DNA of 47,929 bases from Thermoanaerobacterium butyriciformans (GTDB lineage: Bacteria > Bacillota > Thermoanaerobacteria > Thermoanaerobacterales > Thermoanaerobacteraceae): contig NZ_JAGGLT010000026.1 of NCBI RefSeq assembly GCF_017874545.1, positions 1 through 47,929 of the forward strand, read 5' to 3'. A program made the translations under genes and the position numbers. The notes under the pieces are model-generated. The model made no database searches. It was not told where the DNA came from and saw nothing but the letters and a program-made list of their open reading frames with translations. Each line of letters opens with the position of its first letter. The stretch's first letter is position 1. This document shows positions 37,230-44,913 of this stretch, piece by piece.

Positions 37230-37948
37230 ATGTAATATACATCAAAAGGTTTTGCTATATTTACATCATGTATCACTTCGGATGCTTCTTTAACATACTC
37301 TTCTACAGCATGTTGTGGCCAAAGATGCGTAATAACAAGTTTTTTACATAAAGCCTCTTTCGAAATTTCCGCTGCCTGTCTTGCCGTAAGATGCGGTCCC
37401 TTCTCACCATTTAATAAATTACCATCGCATAAAAATAAATCAGAATTTTTGGCAAAGGAAACCAAGTTATCGCAGTATACCGTATCGCTGCTAAATACAA
37501 AAGTCCTTTGACCATCATTAAACTTAACGGCAAAAGTACTAACAGGATGCTCCACTTTTTTAAATGATATATTCAAATCCCCTGTATTTAGCTTTAAATC
37601 CTCATTTATATTTTTAATTTTAAAAACCCCATTAAAATTTAACTCTTCCAAAACTTTAACAGGCTCACTAGGACAAAATACATTTATCGGCTCTTTTATA
37701 TAACCTTTTCTCATCATAATGTCTACAGCATACCTTAATACAAGCATGTCTGACATATGGTCCGAATGTAGGTGTGTAAGTATTATGTACTTTAAATCCC
37801 GCAAATCATGAAATCGCTGATATCTGCTTATAACACCACTGCCACAATCAATAAGTACATTTAAATCATTATCCTCCAGTAAATAGCCTGAACATGCACC
37901 ATCGACTCCGGGATACGGTCCATGAGAACCAAGAATTGTAAGTTTCAC
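37226..37948 (-). CDS. MBL-fold metallohydrolase (RNase Z-like)
   Basis: It has 240 residues with the metal site THLHSDHMSD and a second half containing FSSDTVYCDN and ITHLWPQH. The layout is that of RNase Z/phosphodiesterase-like MBL proteins, but the RNase Z exosite is not apparent and the substrate is unknown. GTG at 37948 lies nine bases after TAGGAG; the ATG three codons upstream abuts the ribosome site. It lies between a HAD phosphatase and comEC. Confidence 0.85.
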   Translation of the reverse strand: MKLTILGSHGPYPGVDGACSGYLLEDNDLNVLIDCGSGVISRYQRFHDLRDLKYIILTHLHSDHMSDMLVLRYAVDIMMRKGYIKEPINVFCPSEPVKVLEELNFNGVFKIKNINEDLKLNTGDLNISFKKVEHPVSTFAVKFNDGQRTFVFSSDTVYCDNLVSFAKNSDLFLCDGNLLNGEKGPHLTARQAAEISKEALCKKLVITHLWPQHAVEEYVKEASEVIHDVNIAKPFDVYYI

Positions 37949-37960
37949 ACAAATCATCTC

Positions 37961-38677
37961 CTATCTAATAACAGGTAATCTCTTAATATACGCGTACATA
38001 TCCTTGTAATTTCCGCGATCTATAGTTGAAATATCTTTTGATGACCTATTTATCATAAATTCATCTACTAGAAATGTCTTAAATCCGATGCTGGAAGACA
38101 CTATATCTTCATCAACATCATTTCCTATCATGATACAATTCTGTGGATCTTTATTAAGTTTATAAACAATCTCTTTGTAATATTCAATATAAGGCTTGCA
38201 ATAGTGCATTATCTCATAAGATGTTATAAAACTAAAATATGTATGGTCAAGACCGGCCCATCTCAATCTTTCTTTTATTGCTATATCTGGGAAAATAGGG
38301 TTTGTAGCAAGTACAATATCATAACCTTTTTCCTTCAGTAATTCTACCGACATCTTTACGTACTCATTTTTGCAAACACCCAATCCTAAATTTTTATAGT
38401 CATTTTCATAAAAATCATTAAAAATTGTCATCAATTTTTCCTTTGGATATTTCACTATTTTTAAAAATGAATCAAAAAAAGCTTCTTCGTTTGTCTTGTC
38501 AGGATCTAAATTGTTTATCATATCCATGCTGGCAGTAAAAAGAGCATTTTGAAAAAATGACGGCTCAAAATGAGCAGATATTTTCTTCGATATAGCTTTA
38601 AAATAATCCATGATCATTTTATCAGTATCTACAGGCAATAGAGTACCATCTAAATCAAACATCACTGTATCTATCAT
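37961..38677 (-). CDS. HAD family hydrolase (phosphatase)
   Basis: It has 238 residues with motif I FDLDGTLL near the start, a helical cap, the motif II region DIVLATNP, and motif III/IV GNDVDEDI. It is probably a small-molecule phosphatase; no substrate can be named. ATG follows CAGGGGTGG. First gene of the HAD-MBL-comEC-holA group, with its own promoter. Confidence 0.88.
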   Translation of the reverse strand: MIDTVMFDLDGTLLPVDTDKMIMDYFKAISKKISAHFEPSFFQNALFTASMDMINNLDPDKTNEEAFFDSFLKIVKYPKEKLMTIFNDFYENDYKNLGLGVCKNEYVKMSVELLKEKGYDIVLATNPIFPDIAIKERLRWAGLDHTYFSFITSYEIMHYCKPYIEYYKEIVYKLNKDPQNCIMIGNDVDEDIVSSSIGFKTFLVDEFMINRSSKDISTIDRGNYKDMYAYIKRLPVIR

Positions 38678-38699
38678 TTATTACCACCCCTGAGCCATT

Positions 38700-38727
38700 C
38701 TTATATAAAATAATACATTTTTGTAAA
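38700..38727 (-). promoter_or_regulatory. Promoter of the HAD-MBL-comEC-holA operon
   Basis: On the minus strand TTTACA, 16 bases, TATAAG, about 25 bases before the HAD start. The -35 abuts the terminator of the ECF S-component gene. Confidence 0.55.
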
Positions 38728-38728
38728 G

Positions 38729-38758
38729 AAAAAAGCAAGTTATCATTAACCTTGCTTT
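38729..38758 (-). terminator. Terminator of the ECF S-component gene
   Basis: On the minus strand AAAGCAAGGTT pairs with AACTTGCTTT (one bulge), followed by TTT and further T's. The stop codon lies in the loop/arm. Confidence 0.75.
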
Positions 38759-39261
38759 AAGTCTTTAAAATATTTTATTCTCGATAATGATTCAACAAGA
38801 ATGGAGCCGATAATTACGCTGCCTATACCTTGAATAATGTTTCCTGGTACATCAGCTAAAGCTGCTTTAAAACCATACATAACGGCGCCACCGATGTAAT
38901 AACCAAACACCATCCATATCGCTGCTAAAATAAAAACCGCAATTCGCACAAAAGATTTTTTTGCACTCCGTTTTTTAAGCAAAAGTGCAACTATAAGTCC
39001 TTCTACACCCTTTATGACAAAAGTCCACGGTGCCCACACAGCATATCCTGACAAAAGATCAGCCAGGGCTGAACCAACGCCACCGGAGATGAATCCAGCA
39101 AAAGGCCCTAATATTGAAGCTGATAAAAATATAAATGAATCTCCAATATTTACATATCCTTTTGTATAAGGTGTAGGTATCTGTATAACCATAGTTCCTA
39201 CAGTAATAAGTGCAGTCATTAACGCTATATAGACGAGTCTTTTAAAGTCTTTTTCTCTCAC
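38746..39261 (-). CDS. ECF transporter S component (substrate-binding membrane protein)
   Basis: It has 171 residues and five to six membrane helices, with the ECF-S layout: basic start MREKDFKRLVYIALMTALI, PTPYTKGYVNIGDS, FISGGVGSALADLLSGYA. It resembles the ECF riboflavin/pyrimidine S-component family, but the ligand, probably a vitamin precursor, cannot be read from sequence. No energising EcfA/T genes are in the window, so it must share a common ECF module. GTG at 39261 lies seven bases after GGGAGG; upstream ATGs in frame overlap the site. Possibly regulated at the palindrome in its promoter. Confidence 0.85.
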   Translation of the reverse strand: MREKDFKRLVYIALMTALITVGTMVIQIPTPYTKGYVNIGDSFIFLSASILGPFAGFISGGVGSALADLLSGYAVWAPWTFVIKGVEGLIVALLLKKRSAKKSFVRIAVFILAAIWMVFGYYIGGAVMYGFKAALADVPGNIIQGIGSVIIGSILVESLSRIKYFKDLKQG

Positions 39262-39290
39262 ATGCATACCTCCCATTTTTAATTAAAATT

Positions 39291-39318
39291 ATTATACCAT
39301 ACAATTGTTATAATTCAA
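39291..39318 (-). promoter_or_regulatory. Promoter of the ECF S component, with ACAATTGT palindrome in the spacer
   Basis: On the minus strand TTGAAT, 16 bases, TATAAT with TGG in front. The perfect palindrome ACAATTGT (39301-39308) sits between the -35 and -10, where a repressor could bind. No known riboswitch precedes the gene. Confidence 0.6.
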
Positions 39319-39367
39319 TAAATACAATATACAAACAATTAATATTTTTGCTCTGAAAATGAAACTT

Positions 39368-39396
39368 TTGACATTTAGGATATTTTATACTATAAT
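39368..39396 (+). promoter_or_regulatory. Consensus sigma-A promoter of marR and the ABC exporter
   Basis: TTGACA, exactly 17 bases, TATAAT. Just downstream, ACGGTTTCCG contains a short inverted repeat that could be an operator for the MarR protein. Confidence 0.88.
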
Positions 39397-39436
39397 CATA
39401 AAGTACGGTTTCCGAATTATTTGGGAGGCTGATTAA

Positions 39437-39877
39437 ATGGATACAGAAATAAAATCATTAGAATATCTGTTGCGTGAAATCAACCATAAGATGAATCTCG
39501 TAACTAAAAACTATTTAAACAGCAAAAATATCACAATGTCCAGATTCTGGGTTCTAAACAAATTGCATTCAGATGAGGCCATCACCATGAAACAGCTGCA
39601 ATCGCAACTTCTACTATCTCCAAGCACCCTTACAGGGTTAATCGATAATCTTGTTGCTGATGATTTAGTATCTCGGTGGAGAGACACAAAAGATAGGCGT
39701 CTTGTCTTTTTGAAATTAACTGATAAAGGCTCTAATCTGCTAAATGAAATTTTAGAATACCGTACATTGGTTCTTAAAAAAATAGTCACTAAATGTACAA
39801 AAGATATAGACTTAAATATGTTAAATAAAAATCTCGAAACATTGTTAAAAACGTCAAACAATATTGATACAATTTAA
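39437..39877 (+). CDS. MarR family transcriptional regulator
   Basis: It has 146 residues with the MarR winged helix: LHSDEAITMKQLQSQLLLSPSTLTGL is the recognition region, followed by a D-x-R-D-R wing (RWRDTKDRRLVFLKLTDKG). ATG follows TTGGGAGG. It starts an operon with an ABC exporter, so it is likely the local, ligand-responsive repressor of that exporter. Confidence 0.93.
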   Translation: MDTEIKSLEYLLREINHKMNLVTKNYLNSKNITMSRFWVLNKLHSDEAITMKQLQSQLLLSPSTLTGLIDNLVADDLVSRWRDTKDRRLVFLKLTDKGSNLLNEILEYRTLVLKKIVTKCTKDIDLNMLNKNLETLLKTSNNIDTI

Positions 39878-39890
39878 GAAGGTGATTTTG

Positions 39891-40691
39891 ATGAATTTTT
39901 CAATCGAAATAAAAAATTTAAAAAAGAAATTTAGAGATTTTGAAGCTGTTGGCGGAATTACATTTAACGTTGAAAAAGGAGAAGTATTTGGCTTACTGGG
40001 TCCAAATGGAGCCGGAAAGACCACAACTATTCGCATGATTACTACTTTGATGCCACCTACATCAGGAGAAATATTTGTTGCAGGGTACGACGCAAAAAAA
40101 TACGGTGCAACAATAAGAAAATACATTGGATATGTACCACAGGCCCTTTCTGCTGATTCTACTCTAACTGGTTATGAGAATCTCCTTTTTGTAGCTAAAC
40201 TCCTAAGACTTAACAAAAAAGAAAGAGAAGAAAGAATTGACTATATACTTAATATGTTGAATCTTAAAGATGCAGAAAACCGCCTTATAAAAGAATATTC
40301 TGGAGGAATGATACGAAGGTTAGAAATCGGCCAGGCTATAATACACAGACCTGAAGTTTTAATACTTGATGAACCAACAGTAGGATTAGATCCAGTTGCA
40401 AGGCTAAATGTCTGGAAAGTGCTTGAAACTCTGAGAAAAGAAACTGGTTTAACTATTTTAATAACAACCCACTATATGGAAGAAGCGGAAGCTATATGTG
40501 GAAGAATAGCTATAATGAATAGTGGCAAAATCGTAGCAATGGGTACGCCAGAAGAATTAAAATTAAAAACCGGAAATCCCGATGCCACCCTAGAAGATGT
40601 ATTTACATTTTTCACTGGAAATCAATTAGAATCTGGAGGTAGTTACCGTGAAACAAGTCAATTACGCAAAAGAATCCAAAGATTCAGTTAA
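39891..40691 (+). CDS. ABC transporter ATP-binding protein (DrrA-like exporter)
   Basis: It has 266 residues with Walker A GPNGAGKTT, Q-loop YVPQALS, signature YSGGM, Walker B LILDEPTVGLDP and the H-loop TTHYMEEAE. The type matches multidrug/antibiotic exporters of the DrrA group. ATG 39891 lies eight bases after AAGAAGG; the frame begins 27 bases earlier within marR. It overlaps the permease gene by 44 bases. Confidence 0.94.
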   Translation: MNFSIEIKNLKKKFRDFEAVGGITFNVEKGEVFGLLGPNGAGKTTTIRMITTLMPPTSGEIFVAGYDAKKYGATIRKYIGYVPQALSADSTLTGYENLLFVAKLLRLNKKEREERIDYILNMLNLKDAENRLIKEYSGGMIRRLEIGQAIIHRPEVLILDEPTVGLDPVARLNVWKVLETLRKETGLTILITTHYMEEAEAICGRIAIMNSGKIVAMGTPEELKLKTGNPDATLEDVFTFFTGNQLESGGSYRETSQLRKRIQRFS

Positions 40692-41478
40692 GACAAAATC
40701 GCCACTGAAAATTATTCTCGACTATATATTCAATTCATTCACTATAGCAGAGATGGAAGTTAGGAAGCTAAGGCATGATCCTACAGAATTGCTTACAAGA
40801 GCAGTTCAACCAGTTCTTTGGCTTTTGATATTTGGCCAAGCATTTTCTAGAATACGTGCGATACCTACGGGAAATGTAAATTATCAAACGTTTATGGCAC
40901 CTGGCATCTTGGCCCAATCTATGATGTTTATATCGATATTTTACGGTTTAAGCATAATATGGGATAAAGATCAAGGCATACTTCAAAAGCTTATAGCAAT
41001 GCCAGTCCCAAGAGCAGCTTTTGTTACAGGTAAAGCATTTGGTGCAGGAATAAGGGCTATAAGTCAAGTGATTATAATATTATTTTTATCATATTTGCTT
41101 GGTCTAAATATCAAGTGGAGTTTGCTAAATATAATCATGAGTATATTTACCATCATACTTGGTGCTGCATTCTTTTCCTCTCTATCTATGGCTTTGGCTG
41201 CTATAGTCAAAAGTAGAGAAAGGTTTATGGGAATCGGGCAGGTTATTACAATGCCATTGTTTTTTGCCAGCAACGCAATCTATCCAATACAAATAATGCC
41301 ACATTGGCTACAAATTATAGCTAAAATAAATCCACTGAGTTACGTTGTTGAACTTTTACGAGGATACCTTATAAACGGCAGCATTTCAGGAACTGGTTTT
41401 GATTGGTTAATACTGATATTAGCAACAGTAGTAATACAAGTTATCTCTGCTGTTTTATATCCACATATTGTAACATAA
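40648..41478 (+). CDS. ABC-2 type transporter permease (DrrB-like)
   Basis: It has 276 residues and six membrane helices, with the ABC-2 motif NPLSYVVELLRG near the end. GTG starts after TCTGGAGG inside the ATPase gene. With the preceding ATPase it would form an exporter of drugs or lipids; the substrate is unknown. The MarR gene in front suggests that the exported compound is also the inducer. Confidence 0.92.
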   Translation: MKQVNYAKESKDSVKTKSPLKIILDYIFNSFTIAEMEVRKLRHDPTELLTRAVQPVLWLLIFGQAFSRIRAIPTGNVNYQTFMAPGILAQSMMFISIFYGLSIIWDKDQGILQKLIAMPVPRAAFVTGKAFGAGIRAISQVIIILFLSYLLGLNIKWSLLNIIMSIFTIILGAAFFSSLSMALAAIVKSRERFMGIGQVITMPLFFASNAIYPIQIMPHWLQIIAKINPLSYVVELLRGYLINGSISGTGFDWLILILATVVIQVISAVLYPHIVT

Positions 41479-41568
41479 AAACCACCTTATTAACTGATAT
41501 GCCCATATAGTAGACAGTAAAAAAACTAGCTGTTTACTGATATGTGGCATATCACATAAGGTGGTTTT
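41478..41568. repeat. Nested 91-nt palindrome between the ABC exporter and the P-type ATPase
   Basis: Three concentric inverted repeats: AAAACCACCTTAT/ATAAGGTGGTTTT outside (13 bp), TGATATGCC-CATAT/ATATG-T-GGCATATCA in the middle (14 bp with one bulge), and CAGTAAA/TTTACTG inside (7 bp) around an 11-nt loop. It can fold into one long hairpin. It works at least as a bidirectional terminator for two convergent genes, with TTTTAATATTTTATTTT after it on the plus strand, but it is far longer than needed and may be a small palindromic mobile repeat. Confidence 0.85.
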
Positions 41569-41574
41569 AATATT

Positions 41575-44184
41575 TTATTTTGTCTTGAAAAATAAAGCCT
41601 TTACTATCTCCATAATTATAATAGGCGAAAGCGATAATAAAACTATAATATCCCAATCGTATATGTTTATATTTTTTATATCAAATATAGCATTAAGAGG
41701 AGTCAATATAACCACAAGTTGAAGGAATATTGAAACAGCTAAAGCCAATACCATGTATCTGTTTTTAAATAAGCCAACTTTAAATATGGATTTGTTGGAT
41801 CTTGCATTCATCGCTTGAGAAAGCTGCGAAAAAGTTAAAACAGCAAATGCCATAGTTCTTGCATTAGTAAGATTTTCTCTTAACCCAAATAAAAATGCTA
41901 TAAATGACACTAATCCTATCATTATACCTTCAATGGGTATTCTAAACATGAGTCCATCAGCAAAGATGTTTTCATTTTTAGGCCTTGGTTTTTTGGTCAT
42001 GATGTCTTTATCAGCCGGCTCAACACCTAACGCTAGTGCTGGTAGACTATCTGTCACAAGATTTACCCATAAAATATGGATTGGTTTAAGAGGCATTGGC
42101 ATACCTGCTAATGTAGCAATTAAAAGAACAAGTATTTCGCCTATATTGCATGATAAAAGGTAGTGAATAGACTTTTTTATATTTTCATATATAGTCCTTC
42201 CTTCCTCTATCGCAGCAACTATTGTCGCAAAATTATCGTCAGTCAATACCATATCTGCAGAATCTTTTGCTACATCAGTGCCTGTTATTCCCATTGCAGC
42301 ACCTATGTCTGCCTGTTTTAATGCTGGTGCATCATTTACACCATCACCGGTCATGGCTACAACTGCATTATTCCTCTGCCATGCTTTAACAATCCTCATC
42401 TTATGTTCAGGGGAAACTCTGGCATACACAGATATATCTTTTACTTTTTTATACAATTCATCATCAGTCATCGCTTCTAATTCTCTACCAGTTACAGCCA
42501 TATCACCTTTATTTAAAATCCCCAATTCTTTTGCAATAGCCATAGCAGTAATCTTATGGTCACCTGTTATCATAACAGGCTTAATGCCTGCCATTTTGCA
42601 GATCTTAACAGAGTCTTTGACTTCTTCTCTAGGCGGATCTATCATCCCTAGTAACCCAATAAATATCAAATCTTTCTCCACATCATCACTGCTTAGCCTT
42701 TCGGGAATATCATCAGTATTTTTATAAGATATTGCCAAAACCCTTAATGCGTTATTTCCCATCTTCTCATTTTCTAGTTTAATCTTTGATTTATCATCAT
42801 CAGTCAAATTCTCTATTTTGCCGTCTTTTAATATGTATTTACACCTTTCTATAACATTGTCAAAGGCGCCTTTTGTTATGACTTTGTAATTATTGTCATG
42901 GGCTTTATGAATCGTCGTCATCATCTTTCTGTCAGAATCAAAAGGGATTTCTGCTACTCTAGGATATTTATTTTCCAAATCCGATTTTTTCGAAAGATTC
43001 TTTTCAAATACAGATACTATTGCAACTTCAGTTGGATCTCCAAAACTTTTACCTTTATCATCTATAAATGCATCAGTACAAAGAGTTGAACATTCTAATA
43101 AAAAATCAGCTTTATTGTCATATTGATCATTTAAATCTAACTCTTTAAAATCAGTATAAACCTTAACAACAGTCATTTTATTTTGTGTCAAAGTACCTGT
43201 TTTATCAGAGCATATGACATTGGCACTTCCTAATGTCTCTACTGCAGGAAGTTTTCTTATTATAGCGTTTCTCTTAATCATCTTTTGAACGCCTAAAGCT
43301 AAAGTAATTGTCACTATGGCAGGTAATCCTTCAGGAATAGCAGCAACAGCAAGACTTACTGATGTCATAAACATATCAAATACAGGCCTTTTTTCCATTA
43401 CTCCGATTATAAATATAATCGCACATATAATAAGAGCTCCTGTACCAAGATATTTTCCTAACTGCTCTAATTTAATCTGAAGTGGTGTCCTTACTTTATC
43501 TTCATTGTCCAACATTTTTGCAATTTTACCCATCTCAGTATCCATACCAGTCTCTGTCACTACAAACAATCCTCTACCATAGGTTACAATTGTTCCCATA
43601 TAAACCATATTAATTCTATCACCGATATTCAAATTTTTATCCGATAATTTACCTGCTATTTTTTCTGATGCAATTGATTCACCCGTGAGAGCAGATTCAT
43701 CAATTTTCAAATTTGCAGATTCTATAATTCTGCCATCTGCCGGTACAAAATTTCCAGCTTCTAAAAACACCACATCACCAGGAACGAGATACTGTGATTC
43801 TATCTCTATAACTTTCCCATCTCTTAATACTCGAGATACCGGTGCAGACAATTTTTTGAGAGATTCAAGAGATTTTTCGGCATTATTTTCTTGTATCATT
43901 CCTAAGAAGGCATTCAACAAAATGATAAACAAAATTATTACTGCATCCGTAATCTCACCTAGAAAAAGCGAAACTATAGAAGCAATTATTAAAATAATTA
44001 CCATATAATCTTTAAATTGATCCAATAACATTGAAAGGACGGTTCTTTTCTTTTTTTCACTTAAATTGTTTGGGCCGTATTTTTCTAGTCTCTTTTTAGC
44101 TTCTTCTGTCGAAAGTCCGTTATTTACATCTGTCTTTAAATTGCTTGAAATTTCATCAATATCAAGAATCCAATTTTCCTTCAT
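41575..44184 (-). CDS. Cation-translocating P-type ATPase (Ca2+/Mn2+ type, P2A)
   Basis: It has 869 residues: an N-terminal cation ATPase domain, ten membrane helices, the phosphorylation motif CSDKTGTLT, the M4 motif AAIPEGLPA, the hinge TGDGVNDAPALKQADIG and M6 NLVTDSLPALALGVEPAD. PEGLP with NxxTD is the SERCA/PacL type, which pumps Ca2+ and in several bacteria Mn2+. ATG 44184 follows TTAGGAGG; the ORF start upstream runs into the riboswitch terminator. The upstream yybP-ykoY element argues that the physiological signal is Mn2+ and that the pump exports Mn2+. Confidence 0.95.
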   Translation of the reverse strand: MKENWILDIDEISSNLKTDVNNGLSTEEAKKRLEKYGPNNLSEKKKRTVLSMLLDQFKDYMVIILIIASIVSLFLGEITDAVIILFIILLNAFLGMIQENNAEKSLESLKKLSAPVSRVLRDGKVIEIESQYLVPGDVVFLEAGNFVPADGRIIESANLKIDESALTGESIASEKIAGKLSDKNLNIGDRINMVYMGTIVTYGRGLFVVTETGMDTEMGKIAKMLDNEDKVRTPLQIKLEQLGKYLGTGALIICAIIFIIGVMEKRPVFDMFMTSVSLAVAAIPEGLPAIVTITLALGVQKMIKRNAIIRKLPAVETLGSANVICSDKTGTLTQNKMTVVKVYTDFKELDLNDQYDNKADFLLECSTLCTDAFIDDKGKSFGDPTEVAIVSVFEKNLSKKSDLENKYPRVAEIPFDSDRKMMTTIHKAHDNNYKVITKGAFDNVIERCKYILKDGKIENLTDDDKSKIKLENEKMGNNALRVLAISYKNTDDIPERLSSDDVEKDLIFIGLLGMIDPPREEVKDSVKICKMAGIKPVMITGDHKITAMAIAKELGILNKGDMAVTGRELEAMTDDELYKKVKDISVYARVSPEHKMRIVKAWQRNNAVVAMTGDGVNDAPALKQADIGAAMGITGTDVAKDSADMVLTDDNFATIVAAIEEGRTIYENIKKSIHYLLSCNIGEILVLLIATLAGMPMPLKPIHILWVNLVTDSLPALALGVEPADKDIMTKKPRPKNENIFADGLMFRIPIEGIMIGLVSFIAFLFGLRENLTNARTMAFAVLTFSQLSQAMNARSNKSIFKVGLFKNRYMVLALAVSIFLQLVVILTPLNAIFDIKNINIYDWDIIVLLSLSPIIIMEIVKALFFKTK

Positions 44185-44205
44185 CGTATTCCTCCTAATT
44201 TTTGT

Positions 44206-44333
44206 ATAATATAAATAAAGACCTTTATTTTGTATTATTCCACAAAATAAAGGTCTCACTCGCAAATTTGCTTAACCAGCCGGGTGTTTTCACCGTATTG
44301 ACGACTGATTAACGAAGAGTTACTCCCCTTTAG
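44206..44333 (-). ncRNA. yybP-ykoY (Mn2+) riboswitch
   Basis: Minus-strand RNA has the family landmarks in order: AAAGGGGAGTAA, GTCGTCA, CGGTGAAAACACCCGGC, and GAGTGAGACC. The last is the 3' side of the basal helix and pairs alternatively within a following hairpin (44219-44256) made of AGACCTTTATTTTG and its 14-bp complement, ending in TTTATTTATATT. This is the classic transcriptional on-switch: bound Mn2+ favours the aptamer and disfavours the terminator. Confidence 0.92.
44210..44256 (-). terminator. Expression-platform terminator of the Mn2+ riboswitch
   Basis: A perfect 14-bp stem (AGACCTTTATTTTG with CAAAATAAAGGTCT), extendable by one pair, is followed by TTTATTTATATT on the minus strand. 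Its 5' arm shares the GAGACC bases with the aptamer. Confidence 0.9.
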
Positions 44334-44338
44334 ATATA

Positions 44339-44367
44339 ATTATAACATATTTATTGCACAATATCAA
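44339..44367 (-). promoter_or_regulatory. Promoter of the riboswitch-ATPase transcript
   Basis: On the minus strand TTGATA, 17 bases, TATAAT; the riboswitch begins about ten bases downstream. It overlaps the 3' end of the spo0E-like gene. Confidence 0.85.
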
Positions 44368-44542
44368 CATTTGATAAATATTTTTTTGCTTTAGTCGTCA
44401 CATATAATACGATTAAATCATCCAGTTTTCGACTCAAATCAAGCACTATATCATATTTTACTTCTTCCTGCTTTATTAAGTCATCAAGTTCATCTCGTAA
44501 ATTGCTTATCTGTTCTTCTAATATAGATATTTTATTGTACAT
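44351..44542 (-). CDS. Spo0E-like aspartyl phosphatase (sporulation regulator)
   Basis: A 63-residue two-helix protein with the Spo0E signature SRKLDDLIVLY, similar to S-x-x-L-D-x-L-I-x-x-Y. Family members dephosphorylate Spo0A~P and delay sporulation. I place the start at ATG 44542, eight bases after AAGGGGA (ATG 44545 just before it is possible); the longer open frame covers the promoter at 44577-44605. It follows a small orphan gene. Confidence 0.85.
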   Translation of the reverse strand: MYNKISILEEQISNLRDELDDLIKQEEVKYDIVLDLSRKLDDLIVLYVTTKAKKYLSNVDIVQ

Positions 44543-44576
44543 CATTAGTTCCCCTTTTCTAAAAATCGCATATACA

Positions 44577-44605
44577 ATTTTATCATTAGGAACCAAAAAA
44601 TTCAA
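44577..44605 (-). promoter_or_regulatory. Promoter of the Spo0E-like gene
   Basis: On the minus strand TTGAAT, 17 bases, TAAAAT with TGA in front, ending about 32 bases before the start codon. Confidence 0.65.
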
Positions 44606-44623
44606 TAGGATAAAGCAGAAATT

Positions 44624-44827
44624 TTATCTAATTTTTTCCACTAATTTTGACAATTTTTTATATATATCTACTATATTTCTCCCGTATTCAATCTCCCAAT
44701 CTTCACATCCTTCTCTAATTGTCAATATTTCTCCATTTAAGATGTTTCCCAATATGTCATCATTTGAAATTTTTTGCTTTATTTTTTCTATCAAAATTTC
44801 CACTGATGACGATTCTCTTTTTTCCAT
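44624..44827 (-). CDS. Small orphan protein, unknown function
   Basis: It has 67 residues, highly charged and mostly helical, no membrane segment, with a central GEILTIREGCEDWEIEYG patch. I do not recognise a family. ATG follows ATAGGAG, and the gene has its own short upstream region containing a perfect palindrome TAGAATATTCTA (44844-44855), so it is likely expressed. It lies directly before the Spo0E-like gene and may share its sporulation timing; that is a guess from position. Confidence 0.6.
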   Translation of the reverse strand: MEKRESSSVEILIEKIKQKISNDDILGNILNGEILTIREGCEDWEIEYGRNIVDIYKKLSKLVEKIR

Positions 44828-44913
44828 TTTGATTCAACTCCTATAGAATATTCTAATTATTGTTATATATTCTATAAATGTTATTATTTTCCTGCATAAT
44901 AGTTAAAATTTTT

